Assembly (NCBI RefSeq): GCF_036346855.1
Contig: NZ_CP107841.1
Location: 3,600,001-3,664,000 of the forward strand
Reading direction: 5' to 3'
Origin: Streptomyces europaeiscabiei
GTDB lineage: Bacteria > Actinomycetota > Actinomycetes > Streptomycetales > Streptomycetaceae
Length of the DNA: 64,000 bases
In this document: positions 60,119 through 64,000 of the stretch, one piece after another
Layout: each line of letters opens with the position of its first letter
Numbering within the stretch: position 1 is the first letter of the stretch
Notes under the pieces: generated by a model
What the model was told of the DNA's origin: nothing
What the model saw: the letters and a program-made list of their open reading frames with translations, nothing else
Database searches by the model: none
Position numbers and translations under genes: made by a program

Positions 60119-61087
60119 CTAGACGGTGGTTGACGTCCGCCGGACGGCGGTTGACGTCCGCTGCCGCCCTCCACCCCGCGGCCCTCCCCACGGCCGGCGG
60201 GTCGGCGTCGGTGTGCGCGGCTGGAGCTGGCCCAGGACCGTCGCGCCGAAGGCGACACTCATGCCGAGGAGTTGGAGGGGCGTGAGGGACTGGCCGAGGG
60301 CCGCCCAGCCGACGACGGCCGCGGTGAGGGGGGAGAGGGGGCCGAGGAAGGTGACCTGGGTGGCGGAGAGACGGCCGATGCCCCGGAACCAGAGCCAGTA
60401 GGAGACGGCGGTGTTGGCGAGGGCCAGATAGAGGTACCCGCCGATCGCCCGGGTGTCCAGGGCCGGGGGCGCGCCCTCCACGAAGAGGGCGAGCGGGGCG
60501 ATCAGGAGGCCGCCCGCGGTCAGTTGCCATCCGGTGAGGGCGAGGGGGCCGACGCCGGCCGGGCGGCCCCACCGCTTGGTGAGGACCGTGCCGGTGGACA
60601 TGGAGGCGGTGGAGGCGAGCGCCGCGAGCAGCCCGACCGGGTCCAGCGCACCCGCCGCCTTCAGTACGACCAGGCTGACGCCGAGGGCCGCGGCTATCCC
60701 GGTGAGCAGCGTGCGTACGGTCGGCCGCTCCCCCAGCAGCACGGTCGCCAGGCCCGCGACGAACAGTGGCCCGATCGAGCCGACGACCGCCGCCATACCG
60801 CCCGGCAGCCGGTACGCGGAGAGGAAGAGCAGCGGGAAGAAGGCGCCGATGTTCAGCGCGCCCAGCACCGCGGCCTTCCACCACCAGACCCCGCTCGGCA
60901 GCCTGCGGGAGAGGGCCAGGAGCAGCAGCCCCGCCGGGAGCGCCCGGACCAGGCCCGTGAACAGGGGGCGGTCGGCCGGCAGGAACTCCGTCGTCACGGC
61001 GTAGGTGGTGCCCCAGGAGAGGGGGGCGAGTGCGGTCAGGGCGATGAGGGGGAGACGACTCGCGGTGTGCGCGGTGTGCGCGGTCAT
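60119..61087 (-). CDS. EamA-family (DMT) transporter
   Basis: A 322-residue protein with ten helices in two EamA repeats: the first from LPLIALTALAPLSWGTTYAV, the second around LALTGWQLTAGGLLIAPLALF. It is an RhaT/YdcZ-like exporter or importer of small metabolites. The last 30 residues are a Pro/Arg/Thr-rich tail ending in a duplicated RRTSTAV / RRTSTTV motif encoded by a 19-bp direct repeat. It is divergent from a MarR regulator with a perfect palindrome between, so it is probably under MarR repression. Confidence 0.88.
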   Translation of the reverse strand: MTAHTAHTASRLPLIALTALAPLSWGTTYAVTTEFLPADRPLFTGLVRALPAGLLLLALSRRLPSGVWWWKAAVLGALNIGAFFPLLFLSAYRLPGGMAAVVGSIGPLFVAGLATVLLGERPTVRTLLTGIAAALGVSLVVLKAAGALDPVGLLAALASTASMSTGTVLTKRWGRPAGVGPLALTGWQLTAGGLLIAPLALFVEGAPPALDTRAIGGYLYLALANTAVSYWLWFRGIGRLSATQVTFLGPLSPLTAAVVGWAALGQSLTPLQLLGMSVAFGATVLGQLQPRTPTPTRRPWGGPRGGGRQRTSTAVRRTSTTV

Positions 61088-61153
61088 GGGACGCGTCCTT
61101 CGCGGCGGGAGGGCCTGCTCGATCGACGTACAGGGTTAACTTGCTTGTGATTA

Positions 61154-61167
61154 GCTTAGCGCTAAGC
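61154..61167. promoter_or_regulatory. Palindromic operator between EamA and MarR genes
   Basis: GCTTAGCGCTAAGC is a perfect 14-bp palindrome in the 137-base divergent region, of the size and symmetry bound by MarR dimers. It lies 57 bases before the MarR ATG. Confidence 0.7.
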
Positions 61168-61224
61168 CACTTTCCGTCAAGCTACTTTCTTGCGGCCGAC
61201 CCATCGGCATCCGATACTCGCCCC

Positions 61225-61743
61225 ATGAACGCGCGCTCCGAGCCCGGCAGGCCCCTCCGCGACCCCGTCGACGTGATCGTCGACCAGTGGGCGATCGCAC
61301 GGCCCGACCTCGACATCACCGCGATGGAGGTGTTCGGCCGCGTCCACCGGCTCTCGCGGGCACTCGGTGACCGGTTGGAGAAGGTGTACGCGCGGTTCGG
61401 GATCTCACGCGGCGAGTTCGACGTGCTCGCGACCCTGCGGCGGTCCGACGAGCCGTACACGCTCTCACCTCGCGAGCTCTCCGCCACCCTCATGCTCACC
61501 ACCGGCGGTATGACCGGCCGCCTCGACAAACTCGAACGCGCGGGCCTCCTCCGCCGCTCCCCCGACCCGCACGACCGCCGCGCCCTCCAGGTCACCCTCA
61601 CCGACGACGGGCTGCGCCTGATCGACGACGCCCTTGTCGCGGGCCTCACCGTCCAGACGGAGGCGCTCTCCCACCTGAACGACGAACAGGCCGGCCAACT
61701 GGCCGGCCTGCTGAGGCTGCTGGTGGTGGGGACGGGGTCGTGA
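61225..61743 (+). CDS. MarR-family transcriptional regulator
   Basis: A 172-residue winged-helix protein. LSPRELSATLMLTTGGMTGRLDKLERAGLLRRSPDPHDRRALQVTLT is the recognition helix and wing, with the DxRxxxxxLT signature. ATG at 61225 is chosen: a longer frame would begin within the palindrome region. It probably represses itself and the divergent EamA transporter, with release on binding a small ligand. Confidence 0.9.
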   Translation: MNARSEPGRPLRDPVDVIVDQWAIARPDLDITAMEVFGRVHRLSRALGDRLEKVYARFGISRGEFDVLATLRRSDEPYTLSPRELSATLMLTTGGMTGRLDKLERAGLLRRSPDPHDRRALQVTLTDDGLRLIDDALVAGLTVQTEALSHLNDEQAGQLAGLLRLLVVGTGS

Positions 61744-61813
61744 CCGCGGACCGAGGAGCCGTACGGGAAACCGTACGAGAAACCGTGCGCTCCTCCCGAG
61801 GCAGAGACGCCAT

Positions 61814-61873
61814 CCGAGACACCGCCCGAGAGGCCGTCCGAGACACCGTCCGAGAGGCCGTCCGAGAGGCCCG
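61814..61873. repeat. 12-bp tandem repeat, five units
   Basis: Units CCGAGACACCGC, CCGAGAGGCCGT, CCGAGACACCGT, CCGAGAGGCCGT and CCGAGAGGCCCG end exactly at the stop codon of the FAD monooxygenase gene (61874). It lies downstream of both convergent genes. Confidence 0.85.
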
Positions 61874-63475
61874 CTAGGACGCGGCGTCGGCACCCAGCCA
61901 CGCCGTCAGCGCCGCCTCGACCGTCGTGGCGTCCGCGCCCTCCACGCCGTCGGCCGCCCAGGCCACGTACCCGTCGGGGCGGACGAGGACGGTCGTGCGG
62001 CGGTCGCTCGCCCAGGTCTCCACGGCGAGACGGCCCTTGCGGGACGGGGAGTCGATGTCCCACGCGGGCGGGGCGGTCCGTGGGGTGATGAGGACGAAGC
62101 GGCCGTCGCGCAGCGACTCGTAGAGGCGGCCGTTGGCGAGGCGGACGTCCGGGACCCGGGTGCCGACCAGGCGGTGGGCGCCGCGGGGTGCCGCGTACCG
62201 GTAGCCGATGCCGGTGATCTGACCGATCGCGCGTGTGCGGGCGAGGGGAAGGCGGTTGACGAGGGTGGTGAGGGCGCCGCGGAACGCCAGGGCCCACGGG
62301 GACTTGACCATGACGAGGCGGACGATGCCACCGCTGCTCCGGAGCACCGCCCTGCCCACGGGGTGGCGTTCGGCCTCGTACGTGTCGAGGAGGGCGGGGT
62401 CCGCGTGGCCGCGCAGAACGGCGGCGAGCTTCCAGCCGAGGTTGGCGGCGTCCTGGAGGCCGGTGTTCATACCCTGCCCGCCGGCCGGGGTGTGGACATG
62501 TGCGGCGTCACCGGCGAGGAGGACCCGGCCCACCCGGTACGCGGGGGCCTGGCGCTCGTCGCTGTGGAATCGGGACATCCAGCGGGCGTCACGCATGCCG
62601 TAGTCGCGGCCGAGCGCGAGCCTCGTGATCTCCCTGACCTCGTCGAGGTCGAGCGGCTCACTGTCGGGGACATCGCGGCCCCGCCGCCAGCCGATGACCC
62701 GGTAGTAGCCGTCGCCGAAGGGGGCGAGGAAGGCGAAGGCGTCGCCGACGGCGTTCGCGGTCAGCACCTGCGGCGGCTCCTCGTCGAGCCGTACGTCCGC
62801 GAGAACCACAGAACGGATGACCGACTTCCCCGGGAACGGCAGCCCGATCGCCTCGCGGACCGCGCTGCGGTGACCGTCCGACCCGACGACGTACGCGGCG
62901 GTCAGCCGGTCCGTCCCCCCGTCCGCCGTCCGCACCTCGACCGTGACCACGCCCGTGCGGGTACCCGCCCCGGAGCCCGTGTCCGGGTTCGCGTCCACGT
63001 CCACGCCCACACCCGGGTTCGGGTTCGGGTTCGGGTCCGCCTGCCCGTCCACGCTCTGCCCGATCGCCGTCACCTCCGTCTCGTACCGGAACCGCACCCC
63101 GGCCTCCACCGCCCTCCGCTCCAGGACCCTCTCCACCTCGTACTGCGGGATCACCAGCAGGTGGTTGAAGCGGGAGGGGAGGGTGTCGAGGCGGAGGGAG
63201 AGGCGCCCGAAGAGGTCGATGCGGTCGAGGATCCGGCCCTTGGCCTCCAGCTCGTCGGCGAGGCCTCGGGCGTCGAGCTGCTCCAGGGTGCGGGCGTGCA
63301 CGGCGAAGGCGCGGGAGAGGTTACTGACGCCGTGGCGACGCTTCTCGACGAGCGTGACCGGGATGCCGGCGGCGGCGAGATCACCGGCCAGCAGCAGACC
63401 GGTGGGGCCCGCGCCCACGACGACGACGCCGCGGTCGTCCCTGGTGTTGCCGTGTGTGCCGTGCTTGCCGTTCAT
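61874..63475 (-). CDS. FAD-dependent monooxygenase, PHBH/aromatic hydroxylase family
   Basis: A 533-residue flavoprotein. Rossmann motif VVVVGAGPTGLLLAGDLAAAG at residues 17-37, the DG motif YVVGSDGHRSAVREAIG near 200, and GD/NAD motif VLLAGDAAHVHTPAGGQGMNTGLQDAANLGWKL near 320, then a thioredoxin-like C-terminal domain. Members hydroxylate aromatic compounds, including antibiotics such as rifampicin and tetracyclines. A DPNPNPNPGVGVDVDANPD insert near residues 148-166 is low-complexity. AGGAGG precedes the ATG. It is divergent from a TetR gene with shared operators, which suggests substrate-induced expression. Confidence 0.92.
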   Translation of the reverse strand: MNGKHGTHGNTRDDRGVVVVGAGPTGLLLAGDLAAAGIPVTLVEKRRHGVSNLSRAFAVHARTLEQLDARGLADELEAKGRILDRIDLFGRLSLRLDTLPSRFNHLLVIPQYEVERVLERRAVEAGVRFRYETEVTAIGQSVDGQADPNPNPNPGVGVDVDANPDTGSGAGTRTGVVTVEVRTADGGTDRLTAAYVVGSDGHRSAVREAIGLPFPGKSVIRSVVLADVRLDEEPPQVLTANAVGDAFAFLAPFGDGYYRVIGWRRGRDVPDSEPLDLDEVREITRLALGRDYGMRDARWMSRFHSDERQAPAYRVGRVLLAGDAAHVHTPAGGQGMNTGLQDAANLGWKLAAVLRGHADPALLDTYEAERHPVGRAVLRSSGGIVRLVMVKSPWALAFRGALTTLVNRLPLARTRAIGQITGIGYRYAAPRGAHRLVGTRVPDVRLANGRLYESLRDGRFVLITPRTAPPAWDIDSPSRKGRLAVETWASDRRTTVLVRPDGYVAWAADGVEGADATTVEAALTAWLGADAAS

Positions 63476-63487
63476 GGCGGCCTCCTG

Positions 63488-63582
63488 CCAACACGTGTTG
63501 GCCAACGGTTGTTGGCCAACGCCTGTTGTCAAAGTAGAGATGCATCGCTGGACTGTCAACACGCGTTGGCCTACGTTTGTTG
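63488..63582. promoter_or_regulatory. TetR operator array
   Basis: CCAACACGTGTTGG is a perfect palindrome (63488-63501), followed by GTTGGCCAACG repeated at 63497 and 63511. A second related site, CAACACGCGTTG (63557-63568), lies close to the TetR start and is followed by TTTGTTGGC. The sites flank both divergent starts, the pattern of a TetR repressor controlling its own gene and the monooxygenase. Confidence 0.75.
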
Positions 63583-63584
63583 GC

Positions 63585-64000
63585 ATGACCGATACGGAAC
63601 CCACGCCTCCCTCCCCCGCCCCGGCAGTACCCGCGAAGACCGCCCGCCGCTCCGATGCCACCCGGCACGCGATCCTCCTGGCCGCGCGCGAGCGGTTCGC
63701 GGCCGACGGGTACGACCGGGCCACCATCCGGGCGATCGCCCAGGACGCGCGGATCGATCCGTCGATGGTCATGCGGTACTACGGCTCGAAGGAGGGGCTG
63801 TACGCCGCGGCGCTCGACGTGGACCTGCTGCTGCCGGACCCGGCCGCGTTCGACGCGCGGGACGTGGGCCGGGTGCTGGTGAGCCACTTCCTCGACCTCT
63901 GGGAGCGGAACGAGGTGCTCACCGCGATGCTGCGGGTCGGCGCCACCCATCAGGCGGGCGCCGAGCGGATGCAGGGCGTGTTCCGGGACCAGTTGCTGCC
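63585..64000 (+). CDS. TetR-family transcriptional regulator (cut by window end)
   Basis: 139 codons are visible. After a Pro-rich start comes the HTH: RSDATRHAILLAARERFAAD, then GYDRATIRAIAQDARIDPSM and VMRYYGSKEGLYAAAL, a standard TetR DNA-binding domain. The ligand-binding domain begins around DLLLPDPAAF and runs off the edge. It is divergent from the FAD monooxygenase gene. Confidence 0.93.
   Translation, partial: MTDTEPTPPSPAPAVPAKTARRSDATRHAILLAARERFAADGYDRATIRAIAQDARIDPSMVMRYYGSKEGLYAAALDVDLLLPDPAAFDARDVGRVLVSHFLDLWERNEVLTAMLRVGATHQAGAERMQGVFRDQLL

Noticed and set aside
57322..60258. Long minus-strand open frame antisense to pepN copy 2
   Set aside because: Same kind of antisense artefact; the plus-strand frame carries the full M1 peptidase motifs.
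61088..64000. Edge of a biosynthetic gene cluster
   Set aside because: One hydroxylase with a TetR gene and one EamA/MarR pair are not enough; no scaffold-forming enzymes are present.

Overview
The window is about 64 kb of very GC-rich, gene-dense DNA with strong G/C preference at third codon positions, frequent GTG starts, GGAGG-type ribosome sites and many small ATGA/GTGA gene overlaps. Gene content and order match a Streptomyces chromosome core: mre/pbp2/sfr, ndk, folC, valS, clpX, clpP1P2, tig, sodF, asd and pepN. From memory this is syntenic with the SCO2607-SCO2643 part of S. coelicolor; I could not run a comparison.

Layout. 1-7.3 kb, minus strand: a CYTH-domain gene cut by the window edge, then the spore/cell-wall elongation operon read mreB-mreC-mreD-(tiny His-rich reading frame)-pbp2-sfr. 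7.3-12.6 kb, minus: ndk, DUF4233, folC and valS. 12.7-18.5 kb: a plus-strand membrane protein, then minus-strand clpX, clpP2, clpP1 and tig, with a textbook ClgR box upstream of clpP1. 18.7-19.1 kb: tRNA-Pro(TGG) and tRNA-Gly(TCC). 19.1-31.2 kb: accessory housekeeping (acyltransferase, HD hydrolase, SpoIIE-type phosphatase, Eis-like acetyltransferase, Nei glycosylase, rpiB, amino-acid permease, Ser/Thr kinase, LPQTG surface protein) and a relic of an FAD oxidase. 31.2-39.2 kb: bioY, then a sulfonate/sulfur acquisition locus made of a ROK regulator, a binding lipoprotein, permease, ATPase, flavin monooxygenase and a broken tauD. 39.2-44.3 kb: permease relic, nickel-controlled sodF, a small zinc-ribbon-like gene, a DsbA-fold oxidoreductase and pepN. 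44.6-53.4 kb: an AbiEi/DUF559-like protein, serine hydrolase, Tat-exported phosphoesterase, NUDIX, secreted proteins and a LuxR-type regulator. 53.8-60.1 kb: ECF sigma factor with membrane partner, asd, DUF1203 and a second pepN. 60.1-64 kb: two divergent regulator/target pairs (EamA with MarR; FAD monooxygenase with TetR), each with visible operators.

The most unusual block is the sulfur locus. Two short peptides sit at its transcription entry points. One reads MLLTSCRTLCC just before the transporter genes and is followed by a hairpin, which suggests cysteine-dependent attenuation. The other is a 28-residue YVDLRRVGTATC-type peptide before the ROK gene. Between the ATPase and monooxygenase genes lies a 294-bp proline-rich insertion built of 42-bp units and bounded by two copies of the coupled stop/start junction. 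The ATPase lacks about ten residues, and tauD carries a frameshift plus an inserted palindromic element, so the locus looks as if it is being remodelled or is decaying.

Regulatory sites that can be read directly include the Nur box of sodF, the ClgR box and promoter of clpP1, an autoregulatory-looking ECF promoter, the MarR and TetR operators, and many perfect-stem terminators. A dispersed palindromic repeat family (core CGCAGTTCCCCGCGCCCC) occupies four intergenic regions.
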